From NCBI GenBank assembly GCA_963768025.1, contig CAVYGM010000002.1:124001-188000 (forward strand): a stretch of DNA of 64,000 nucleotides, in the 5' to 3' direction. The position numbers were made by a program, and so were the translations under genes. Below are positions 29,135 through 38,956 of this stretch, one piece after another (position 1 is the first letter of the stretch; the number at the start of each line of letters is the position of its first letter). The DNA comes from CAVYGM01 sp963768025. Its GTDB lineage: Bacteria; Bacteroidota; Bacteroidia; Cytophagales; Spirosomataceae. Below the pieces are notes generated by a model that made no database searches, was not told the DNA's origin, and was given only the letters and a program-made list of their open reading frames with translations.

Positions 29135-29259
29135 AAGCTATCAGGCTTGACGGAGCTTTTAAGATTTTTTAACGCACTCTTCCTAAGCGTCTTTGTTACC
29201 TTGCTTTGGTATTCAATAAAGCACCTGCCTGATTGGGTTAACTTCTGACCAAAGTCTTC

Positions 29260-31657
29260 ATGCTAAAAAACTACCTCAAAATCGCGCTGCGTAACCTCCG
29301 TCGGCAAGGGAATTACACGCTCCTGAACCTGCTGGGGCTTACCCTCGGCCTAACGGGAGGACTGCTCATTTTTTTATTCATCACCTACCACCTCAGCACG
29401 GATCGGCACCATGCGAAATTCGACCGCACGTACCGCATCGTGACGGATCTGCACCTCGACGATGGCTCGGTGGAGTACTATCCCGAGGCCCCGTTGCCCA
29501 TGGCGCAAGCCTTGCGCGAGGGGTACCCCCAGGTAGAGCAGGCGGCGTTTCTGATCAAGAACCGGTCGCTGACGGTGAATATTGATAGACCTGGTCAAAC
29601 GGTTCCCGTGGCTTTTCTTGAGAACGAAGGCACAGCCCTGGTCGAACCCGAATTGTTTCAGATTCTGGACTACGAATGGCTCAGGGGTACCCCCGAAACC
29701 GCCCTCCGCGCTCCGAACACCGTGGTACTGACCCAATCCTGGGCTACCCGCTATTTTGGGAATACCGATCCCGTGGGACAGGTGATGGAATTGAATCATA
29801 CCGTAGAAGCCACGGTCACGGGGGTGGTGGCCGATCCAGTTCATCCCACCGATACCGACGTCGGCCTTTTTATTTCGATGCCTACCCTTCGTCAGCTCGA
29901 TCCCGAGTATAATGTGGACGACTGGTACTGGCTCAACAGCACCAATCGGCTGTATGTTGCCTTAAAGGACGATTCACCGGTCACGGCTGACCAGCTCGAA
30001 GCTGCCTTGCCGGCCCTGTCGAGGAAACATTTCGGCAAAGACGCGGCCATTTTTCAGTTTCACAGCCAGCCCCTGGCCGAGGTACATTTCGACGTGCAGC
30101 GCGTTGGGGGTGTCATTCGGGATGTCGGTGTTGGGTTCGTTGGGATTGATTGGGGTATTTTTAGTGTTGATCGCCTGCATCAATTTTATCAATCTGGCCA
30201 CGGCGCAAGCGATCCGGCGCGGCAAAGAAGTTGGGATCCGCAAAACACTGGGCAGTTCGCGCTTTCAGGTAGCCGGGCAATTTTTGCTCGAAACAAGCTT
30301 ACTTGTGCTGGCGGCCACGGTACTTTCGGTGTTGCTGGCGTTTTTGAGCCTCCCGCTATTCAGCCAATGGATTCACCTCCCACTTTCACTTCGACCTACC
30401 TTCTCGTTACTGGCATTCGTTGGTTCGTCGATGCTTTCCATGATTTTACTGGCGGGGGGGTACCCTGCCTTCGTGATGTCGGGTTTCAGTCCCTGGGCCA
30501 GTTTGCGGGGACGGCTCACGGCGGTGGGTGGTTATTCGGTACGGCGGGGGCTGGTGGTGCTGCAATTTGTGGTTTGTCAGGCCTTGCTGGTGGGGGCGCT
30601 GGTGGTGATGCGGCAAATGCAGTTCATCCGGCAGACCGACCTGGGTTTTCAGCAAGACCAGATAGTCGTCGTCAACCTACCTTATTCCGAAAAAGAATCG
30701 TGGCCTTCTTTCAAAAGCGAGCTCAGCCAGTACGCCGGCATCGCGTCGGTCACGTTGCAGTACCGTCCTCCGGCGGCCAGCGTCATGAACGGCGGTACTT
30801 TCAAATTTGGCAGTAACACTGAATGGGAGAAATTTCCGATTCGCGAGCGGCTCGCCGATGCCGACTACCTAAAAACGTACGATTTGGAACTGCTGGCGGG
30901 CCGGAATATTATAAAAAGCGACTCGATTCGGGAATATGTGATCAATGAAACGCTGCTCCATCAACTCGGCTTTCGGAATCCTCAGGAAATCCTCGGCCAG
31001 CGGATGCAGTACTACCTGTCGGAGGTACCCTTACCGATTGTGGGTGTCGTCAAAGATTTCCATCTGAAATCGTTGCACGAGGCGATTGCGCCCTGTTTCA
31101 TTGCCTCGTTCCCCAGAATGTACCGGCAGGCGGGTATTCGCATTTCGGGTCAATCTTCGGCTCAGGCTCTGGCGCATATCCGGGGGGTGTGGCAAAAGCT
31201 TTATCCCAACGATGTGTTCGAGTACGAGTTTCTTACCGACCAACTGGCCCGGTTCTACGAAACCGAAACCACCGTTTCGCACCTGGTCAACGTCTTTGCG
31301 TTGATGGCGATCGTCATTTGCGGACTTGGACTGTACGGTCTGGTCGCGCTGTCAGTAGCGCAGCGCACCAAAGAAATTGGTATCCGCAAGGTACTGGGCG
31401 CAACCGTAGCCAGCATCGTGGCTTTGCTTTCCCAGGATTTCCTAAAACTAGTGCTGATTGCCATCGTTTTTGCCAGTCCCATCGCCTGGTACGCTATGAA
31501 TGCGTGGCTGGCGGATTTTGCCTATAAGGTAGATATCAGTTGGTGGGTATTTGCTTTGGCGGGTGGATTGGCCGTAGGGATTGCATTGCTGACGGTGTCG
31601 TTCCAATCGATCAAAGCGGCGCTGATGAATCCGGTGAAGAGTTTACGGAGCGAGTGA
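29260..31657 (+). pseudogene. P3: double-module MacB/FtsX permease, one frameshift
   Basis: The restored product is 798 aa. The first frame (MLKNYLKIALRNLRRQGNY...) runs to about 30100, at the end of the first periplasmic domain. The rest continues +1, from GVSFGMSVLGSLGLIGV. The run of G at 30106-30110 is the likely site. First-bundle motif is KEVGIRKTLGSS; second is KEIGIRKVLGAT. The last residues, ALMNPVKSLRSE, match P2. It follows P2 by 125 bases without a visible terminator or dyad, so the P2-P3-P4 genes may form one transcript. It is otherwise full length, with no stop codons in the joined frame. Confidence 0.85.
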
Positions 31658-31729
31658 ATTGAACATGTATCATCTAAAACATTCGCCGCCCATTGCCCAA
31701 TTTTTAGTATCCTTTTTATCAACTGGATC

Positions 31730-34209
31730 ATGATCGGAAGCTACATCAAAACATCGGGACGCAACTTAATGCGCAACAAGCTGTTCTCGTCCATCAATAT
31801 TGTTGGTCTTGCCATCAGTATGTCGGTCGGGTTACTGCTGATCGCGTTCGTGCTCGACCTGCGTTCGTACGACAGGTTCCACAAGAATGGTGACAGGATC
31901 TATCGCATCACCAACGTAGCGACTTTCAAGGGTGAACAAAGCCGGGGATCGCGGCCCGACCACGCGGTCGCGGCCCGGCGACAAGTTTGCATCGACATCC
32001 ATAAAGACCGGAAAGCTTATCCGGCAGAAAGTGACCGGCGTTGAAGAAGTGGCTATTATGCGCAATGACTTTTCGCAGGATGCGAAGGTTGGCGACAACG
32101 TTATTCCCGATCAAAGGCTTCTGGGCGGAGCCGTCGCTGTTCAGGATATTTACATTTCCGATGCTGGAAGGCAATCCCGAAACGGCGCTGAAAGATCCTT
32201 ACTCGATCGTTCTTACGGAGACGGCAGCCAGAAAACTGTTCGGCAACCAATCTGCGCTCGGCAAGGCGATCAAATTCGATACACTTGATTACCAGGTGAC
32301 CGGTGTCATGAAGGACGTTCCCTTCTTTTCGCATATCAACTTCGAAGCGCTGGTATCGCTGTCGACGGCCGAGCAACTTAACAAGAACGACAGGAACTTC
32401 GAAAAATGGACAAGCATGTTTGCGAACTCCGTGTACCTGTTGCTGCCGCCAACTGCCGACATGACCTCAATCCAGTCGCAGCTCGACGCCATTGCAAAGG
32501 AGGAAAATCTCGCCGAAGAAAACACGCAGATCCAACTCGAACTTCTTCCTTTATATGAGATCGTGGTCGGAGAGAATCTCCGCTCCGGCTCCATGAGCGG
32601 CTCTGTGGGTCCTCACATGTCGCCTCCGGTTGTGCTTTGGATACTCGGTGGACTTGCACTTGTTGTGATCTTGTCGGCCTGTTTCAACTATACCAATCTT
32701 TCAATGGCACGAGCCATGCGTCGCTTTAAGGAAGTAGGTCTTCGCAAAGCAATTGGTGCCGGAAAGAGCCAGGTATGGCAACAGTTCCTCGCCGAGGCGA
32801 TTATGATTTCCCTGGCAGCCCTTTTTCTTTCATTCTTCCTGTTTCTTGTTTTGCGGCCGCAGCTGATCAACCTGGCTCCGGAGATGCAGCGCATGGTGAA
32901 GCTCGACCTCACTCCGACTATGGTTGTGGCCTTTATCATCTTTTCGGTCACCGTAGGTGTTATTGCCGGTTTCATGCCTGCCCTATTCTTTTCGAAAGTC
33001 AGCGCGATCAATGCGCTCAGGAATGTCTACCACTGGCGCACCGGTCGGTGAAAGTATTCAAACATGTAACACTCAGACGCGCTCTGGTGGTGATTCAATA
33101 CACGCGTCACCCTGATTTTTATCACAACAACCGCCATCGGCTATGTGCAGTATAAAAACATACTGGCATTCGACCTGGGATTCAACACAGAAAATATCCT
33201 GAACATTAATATGCAGGGCAATAAACCCGATGCACTTCTGAAGGAACTGAGCGAGATGCCGGAAGTAACTGCACTATCCCGGTCGTTGATCATCACCAGC
33301 GTTGGAAATGCCTGGGGCGGGTATATGAAATACAAAGATTCGCGCGACTCTGCGCTGGTCATGACCAACCACGTCGACGAAAATTACTTGCCTCTGCATG
33401 GATACAAGCTCATTGCCGGGGGAAATTTTAAGGCACGACCCACCACAGCCGATGCTGCCAGCGAAGTGATCGTTAACCAGCAGGTTTTAAAACGATTTAA
33501 CATCGCCACCAACGACCCCGAGAAAGCAATCGGGAAGGAGATCACATTCAGTAATTTCAAAGTACATGGTCGCAAGATGACCATTGTTGGCGTAATGAAA
33601 GACTTTCACTATGGCAAGGTCGACAACCTCATCGAGCCGGTAGCCTTCATGTTCTGGACACCCGGAGACCGGGCAGTCATCAATGCCAAAATACAAAGCA
33701 CTGACATGCTGGCGACCATGGCCAAAATCGAATCCACCTGGAAGAAGATTGATCGTGTTCATCCATTTCAGGCTGAATTCTATGACGAAGCAATAGAAGA
33801 TGCCTACAGCGAATTTTCTACCATGATCAAGATCATTGGCTTCCTTTCATTCCTCGCCATTTCCATCGCATCGATGGGATTGTTCGGAATGGTGGTATTT
33901 ACAACCGAGACAAGACTAAAAGAAATCGGCATCCGAAAGGTGATGGGTGCCAGCTCCGGCAACCTTGTGTACTTACTGAGTCGCGGTTTTCTGTCGCTGC
34001 TGTCGATATCGGCACTCATCGCCTTGCCGGTAACTTACTTCTTCTTTGAAAACGTTGTACTCACGAATTTTCCCTATCATACACCCGTGCAGATCGCCGA
34101 GCTATTCGTTGGCTTGCTGGCGGTATTGCTGATCGCATTCATTATGATCGGTTCGCAGACGATGAAGGCAGCGAGGAGTAATCCGGTAGAGAGTTTGCGG
34201 AGTGAGTGA
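31730..34209 (+). pseudogene. P4: divergent MacB/FtsX permease, four frameshifts, atypical composition
   Basis: The restored product is 825 aa, starting MIGSYIKTSGRNLMRNKLFSS. Indels lie at about 31945 (+1), 32105 (+1), 33047 (-1) and 33107 (+1). Motifs are KEVGLRKAIGAGKSQ in the first bundle and KEIGIRKVMGASSGN in the second; the end is SNPVESLRSE rather than ALMNPVKSLRSE. The tetranucleotide GTAC occurs only five times here (about 2 per kb) against 19 times in P6 (about 8 per kb), so this copy probably came from another genome. It starts 72 bases after P3 and is followed by a 237-base gap in which I see no dyad. Confidence 0.8.
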
Positions 34210-34446
34210 ATTTGGGGGTGAAAGATTAAAAGGGAAAGCTATATGAACATCTGTCAATTGAAAACATGGGACAAACTTAACTCAATACCGGAATTTGGAT
34301 CTTTGAGTAGGTCACTGTGATGAAAAAACCTGTACTGGTTAGGCTGAAAAAAAACAAAAATAGCTTCTACCCCCGGTTGAATTATAAGGAATGTAAGGCT
34401 TAGGCCACGGATTAGAGCATTATTAGTGAACTCAGCTAAAAATGTT

Positions 34447-35151
34447 TTAATACAAAACCTTATATTTTGGAGTTTCTCTTGGGCTCTCCAATTTCTCGAT
34501 CACCCAAGCGGCCCGCAAGGTGTAGGCGTAAGTCACTTTTCTCTGGTTCGCATCGGTTTCTTCCATGAGAATTCTTATTCTTTCCGGTTTACCGGCGGCT
34601 TGCGCCTCTGAAAGGTTCTTGTACTTGGGATACAGGGCAGGATCCAGGTATCCTACTCCTGGTCGCCAGAACAGGAAGGGCTCCGAGGGGAATTGGACTG
34701 AAATCTTCTTCTGCCCCTCATCCCAACCCCATGTTCCGTGCCAGGGGACGTAAGGGATAAAGAAAACCCGGATTTGTAACTCAGTAACTCCGTAAGGACG
34801 CTTGCCCGATAGGCTTTTTGAATAATCAAGGGTGTTTATACCGTCGTCTGCCTGAGGAATTTCATATACGATCTTACCCTCCGACCCATCCAGAAACTGG
34901 TAAGCGTTGGTATGGGCGTGGTAGATCTGACCCGGACTTAAATAGGTGATATCTTCCGATATTTCTATACTCTGATCGCCGACCTGCCTGGTAATTTCTT
35001 CGATGCACCAGTATCGCTGGGGAACGTTTAGCAAGGCAATAATCTTGTCCTTGTCAACGGGATTGGGCGTTCCCACATCTTCATGATCCACACAGGAAAT
35101 CAGAGCAAAAAGCAAAAGCCCCAAGGCAATAATTAAACGGGAATTTTTCAT
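34447..35151 (-). CDS. Predicted lipoprotein, function unknown
   Basis: The start is placed at 35151 (MKNSRLIIALGLLLFALISC), which gives a clean lipoprotein signal with lipobox ALISC and a 234-aa precursor. The ten upstream codons of the longer frame would precede the signal. The mature part starts VDHEDVGTPNPVDKDK and has alternating strand-like segments and many aromatics (YVPWHGTWGWDEG), consistent with a beta-sandwich or lipocalin-like fold in the outer membrane periplasmic face. It has no recognised domain. It lies antisense between P4 and P5. The 598-base gap up to P5 contains the P5 promoter region. Confidence 0.65.
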   Translation of the reverse strand: MKNSRLIIALGLLLFALISCVDHEDVGTPNPVDKDKIIALLNVPQRYWCIEEITRQVGDQSIEISEDITYLSPGQIYHAHTNAYQFLDGSEGKIVYEIPQADDGINTLDYSKSLSGKRPYGVTELQIRVFFIPYVPWHGTWGWDEGQKKISVQFPSEPFLFWRPGVGYLDPALYPKYKNLSEAQAAGKPERIRILMEETDANQRKVTYAYTLRAAWVIEKLESPRETPKYKVLY

Positions 35152-35559
35152 GGCAAAGAAAGTTAGTGGTAAGTGATGCACACAATGAAGTTACTATTCA
35201 CCAAGACACAAGATACACTGCAAAACGTCCCGAAAAATAAAACAAACAGACCTACTGTAGACCCAAGTCCGAATACACGTTTTTACTTTTTGGCATGCCA
35301 CTCAACATGGTATTAAACTAAATATCCATTCGCTGCAATTATCCGATCAAGAGGCAGTTTTCGTGCATCGGCCAATATTTTGATGTTTGAATTTATCACT
35401 AAGCAATGGTATTAAATTTACAAATGTTTACAAAAAATTCTGTATAAATTTATTCAATGGCAGCAGAATATTCTGAATGCAGGCAAGTACTCACAGAAAA
35501 TCTCCCAAGAGAGGTACCTAATAGCATAGGTTTTCCCCCGTTCGCCAGCGGCCAACTGC

Positions 35560-35643
35560 CGTCCGATAGCGGACAGTTTTTATAAAAACACATTCATAAA
35601 TAATTGATAATAAGCCACTCCATTAGTTGGCATAAGTTTTTCC
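35560..35643 (+). promoter_or_regulatory. Dyad plus sigma-54-like promoter for P5
   Basis: CGTCCGATAGCGGACA (35560-35575) is followed, 60 bp from its centre, by TGGCATAAGTTTTTCC (35628-35643), a -24-like box with a weak -12 box. P5 starts at 35780. The block from 35.55 to 35.64 kb is repeated with few changes at 38.28-38.37 kb. The rest of the 35152-35779 gap is AT-rich and shows nothing else. Confidence 0.55.
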
Positions 35644-35779
35644 AGATTGGAGAAAGTGGCTTCTGTCATTAAGCCTAAGTAAGATATTCCGCTCATATCT
35701 GTTCCCCCTTGGCCATTAACCTCTCATCCATTGACCTATAAAGCACTCTTTCAATATTTAACCCGTTATAGAAAAAGTC

Positions 35780-38145
35780 ATGTTAACCAATTACCTTAAA
35801 ATTGCCCTGCGTACCCTTTGGAAGAACAAGCTGTTTTCTTTAGTGAATATCCTGGGCTTGGGGCTTGCGATACCCTTTGCGTTGCTGGCGTTACTTCACC
35901 TGCAGGCGGCGTTTGAATTCGACAATTTTCACCCGCATTCCGAGCGTATTTACCGGATCATCACGGACGAGAAATCGAGTGACGGCGGAGTGATCAAGTA
36001 TGCGTCTTCGCCCTACCTGCTTTCGGAGCGGCTCAGGAACAATTATGCCTGCGTCGAAAAAGCAACCGGCGTGGTGCGGGATTTTGGCTGGGAACTCAGC
36101 AATCAGCTGAAAACTTTTAAGGTAAATACGATCTACGTTGAGCCTGACTTTTTTGGGATATTCGGATTCAGGTTAGAAAAAGGTACTCTGCCGGTGGAAC
36201 CAAATAACCTGGTGATGAGCCACGAAGCAGCGGAGAAATTTTTTGGCGAAATTGACCCCATCGGACAAACGCTGGAACATCCTACCTACGGCGTTTTTAC
36301 CATTACCGGCGTGCTGAAATCTTACAAAAAAGAAACGCAGTTCAGGAGTGATGTGATGGTATCGGCGGCGACCTACGAAAAGTATCATGCCGAAGCCCGC
36401 GCAGGCAAATCCTGGGGTGATTACAACACCCATACCTTCGTCAGACTGCACCCGACTGCCCGGCCGGAAGCCCTCGATCAGGCGATTGGGGAGGTAGCGA
36501 GCAAAACAAACCCAACGCTGTCGCAGGCCAAAAAATCAAACCTTTTTCACAAGCAGGTACTGGCCGATATATCCCCGAGTAAAGACGAGTTGCGAAACAA
36601 TGCCTATGTAGATTCCATGCGGGATATCTACTTCAATTTTTCCATGCCACTCATGATTCTTTTACTTGCGGGCTTTAACTACACCAACCTGACGCTGGCG
36701 CGGTCGCTGAGCCGGTCCCGAGAGGTAGGTGTACGTAAAGTAATGGGGGCCATCCGGCGGCAGCTGGTGGTGCAGTTTATCTGTGAAGCCCTGGTAATCG
36801 CCTTTCTGTGCGCTGGTACTAGGTATCTGGATTCTGTACGCTATGAAGCAGTTCATCCACGTTCAGTGGGTGACCTGGGAGGTAGACAATCAGGCCCTGA
36901 TCTGGCTGGTATTTATTCTGTTTACCGTACTGCTGGGCGTTGTAGCGGGTATTCTTCCGGCCTGGATTTTGTCGGGTTTTCAACCCGTCAGGGTACTCAA
37001 AGGTACCCTGACTCCCGCTTCGTTGGGGAAGATCAATTTCCGTAAAGTGTTGACGGTCATTCAGTTTGTGGTGACGATTGGCTTTATTTTTCAGATCGGG
37101 CACATGTATAATCAATTTAACTACATGGCCACTGAAAACGAGAATTTCAACCGAAAGGATATTTTCAATATTTCCCTGGCAGACACTAAGTACCAACTGC
37201 TCCGGAACGAGATTTCCCAGAATAAAGAAGTGGAAAACATAGGTCTAACCTCCGTGGCTTTTGGCGGCATGACGGCCGAATATGCCATCAAAGCCCACAA
37301 AAATGACGATAATATCTCCGCCTTCTACTATGCCGTAGATGCGGGCTTTATCGAGAATATGCAGCTGCAATTTCTGGCAGGTACCAACCTCCCCGTAGCC
37401 ACTTCTGATTCAGCGGGGCACTTTGTGGTAATCAACGAAAAAGCCGTTGAAAAGCTTCGGTTGGGTACCGTCCGGGAGGCCATCGGCAAAACCATTTTTC
37501 TGAACAACGAGCCGGGATTGCAGGTAGTCGGCGTGGTCAGGAATTTCTGCCATTACAACTACCAGTACGACATAGAGCCGCTCGTGTTTCGCTACAATCC
37601 TTCGCAGTTTAGGCTACTGTCGGTAAAGACCGCCGAGAATGTACCGCAGGAGGCGTTTCTGGCGCAGATGCAGGCGGTTTGGAAAAAGCACTTTCCCTAC
37701 CAGTCCATGGGGTACTCGTGGTTTGAGAAGGAGATGTACGACCGCTACTACCCGGCTGAAGACATGAAAATGATGGGCATGGCCTCGGTGGTCATCTGGG
37801 TGATTGCGGTGCTTGGCCTGTTGGGGATGGTGACGTACAGTACCGAAAAGCGCTACAAGGAAATAGGAGTCCGGAAAGTAATGGGAGCGTCGGTAGTGGA
37901 GGTGGTCAGAACCCTTTCGTGGAGCTTCCTGAAACTACTGCTGATCGCGGGCCTGATTGCCCTGCCCCTGGGCTATGTTTCAGGTACTCTCTTCATGAGT
38001 CTGTTTACCTTCCACACGGGCCTCAGCTACGGGTTGATGGGCCTGTCCATGAGCGTGGTACTTGCTGGTAGCGGTTGCTTCGATTGGGTACTATACCACG
38101 AAGGCGGCGCTGATGAATCCGGTGGAGATTTTGCGGAGTGAGTAG
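35780..38145 (+). pseudogene. P5: MacB/FtsX permease of the FEFDNFHPHS subtype, two frameshifts
   Basis: The restored product is 787 aa (MLTNYLKIALRTLWKNKLFS...). Frameshifts of +1 lie at about 36812 (EALVIAFLC|LVLGIWILYAMKQF) and about 38068; correcting the second gives KAALMNPVEILRSE ending at 38145. After TM1 it reads LLHLQAAFEFDNFHPHSERIYRI, unlike the ELSYDRYH of most copies. The same subtype is seen in P13 (QVKGAFDYDTFHPNADRIYRI). The first-bundle motif is REVGVRKVMGA and the second KEIGVRKVMGA. It is the only permease in its unit, preceded by its own dyad promoter. Confidence 0.85.
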
Positions 38146-38208
38146 GGGGGTAGATGTTTTTGATTTCGAGAAGAGGTGTAATGCTTTGGTTATCAATTGC
38201 TTGTGAAA

Positions 38209-38232
38209 GACCTGTGAGATACAGGCCACGGA
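38209..38232. repeat. CCTGTgagatACAGG hairpin repeat, copy 1
   Basis: GACCTGTGAGATACAGGCC with following ACGGA lies after P5. An almost identical element sits after P8 at 45216-45239. A shorter relative, GGCTTAGGCCACGGATTAG, follows P4 at about 34398. Copy position after permease genes suggests a REP-like or 3'-end element. Confidence 0.5.
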
Positions 38233-38286
38233 GTGGTCCACGTGCCCAAGAGCAGATTTTTCTCCCGTCCACCAGCGGCCACTCAC

Positions 38287-38370
38287 CGTCCGATAGCGGA
38301 CAGTTTTTATAAAAATATATTCCTAAGACATTGATAATAAGCAACTACACTGTTTGGCACAAGTTTTTCC
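38287..38370 (+). promoter_or_regulatory. Dyad plus sigma-54-like promoter upstream of broken Uma2 and P6
   Basis: CGTCCGATAGCGGACA (38287-38302) is followed by TGGCACAAGTTTTTCC (38355-38370). The centre-to--24 spacing is 60 bp, the same as for P5. The nearest plus-strand gene is P6 at 38957; the antisense Uma2 remnant lies between, so this promoter seems to have been displaced from its permease by insertion. Confidence 0.55.
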
Positions 38371-38401
38371 AGAATGCATAAAGGAAAAACCTTCCTTCAC
38401 G

Positions 38402-38911
38402 CTATTTGAAAACCTCCGCCAGACTCATCTCTATGTTCAGGGTGCGGTCCAGGAGCGTTTCGGATCATGGAAGAATTCGTAGTTGAAAGGATTTTCATAC
38501 ACAAAAACGGCCCGGAAATCAGGTGCGACAATCCAGCAGGATGTTACACCAAAATAGAAATAAGGTTCCAGTTTGCTCACCATGTCTTTGGAGCTTTGCG
38601 AAGGAGACTGAATCTCAACCACTGGTGAGGGAGCGTCTGACCGGCGGGAAGGGTCATTTTTGAAATCTAGTTCACCCGTAGGATAGAGTCTAAATCGGGC
38701 GTACTGCCCATCGGGTTTGTTATCCGGGTAACCTCACTGGCTATACGGAATCGGTCGGGATCGGCAATTTTAAGCGCAAAGCCGATATTAAATTGGATGG
38801 CTCCGTGAATGAGTGTAGGCATGGGCTTTCCTCCGGTCCCACCGACAGCGGTTCGAGCTCGTAGGGTGAAAGTTCTCGTGCGGTTACGGTTTCTTCTGAT
38901 GGGTTCATCAT
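38402..38911 (-). pseudogene. Uma2-family endonuclease, three single-base deletions
   Basis: Reading the minus strand from ATG at 38911, the protein is MMNPSEETVTARELSPYEL..., then MPTLIHGAIQF, then PDGQYARFRLYPTGELDFKND, then PSPVVEIQSPSQ and LNIEMSLAEVFK. These pieces lie in different frames, separated by three one-base deletions (near 38821, 38711 and 38461). The restored protein would be 170 aa with the Uma2 active-site segment VVEIQSPSQ and VTSCWIVAP. It differs in sequence from the intact Uma2 at 26230-26709, so the two were acquired separately. It lies antisense between the displaced dyad promoter and P6 (45 bases from the P6 start). Confidence 0.75.
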
Positions 38912-38956
38912 TTTCCCGGTTTTTGTTTATAACAGAGTATAACAATTTCAACAACC

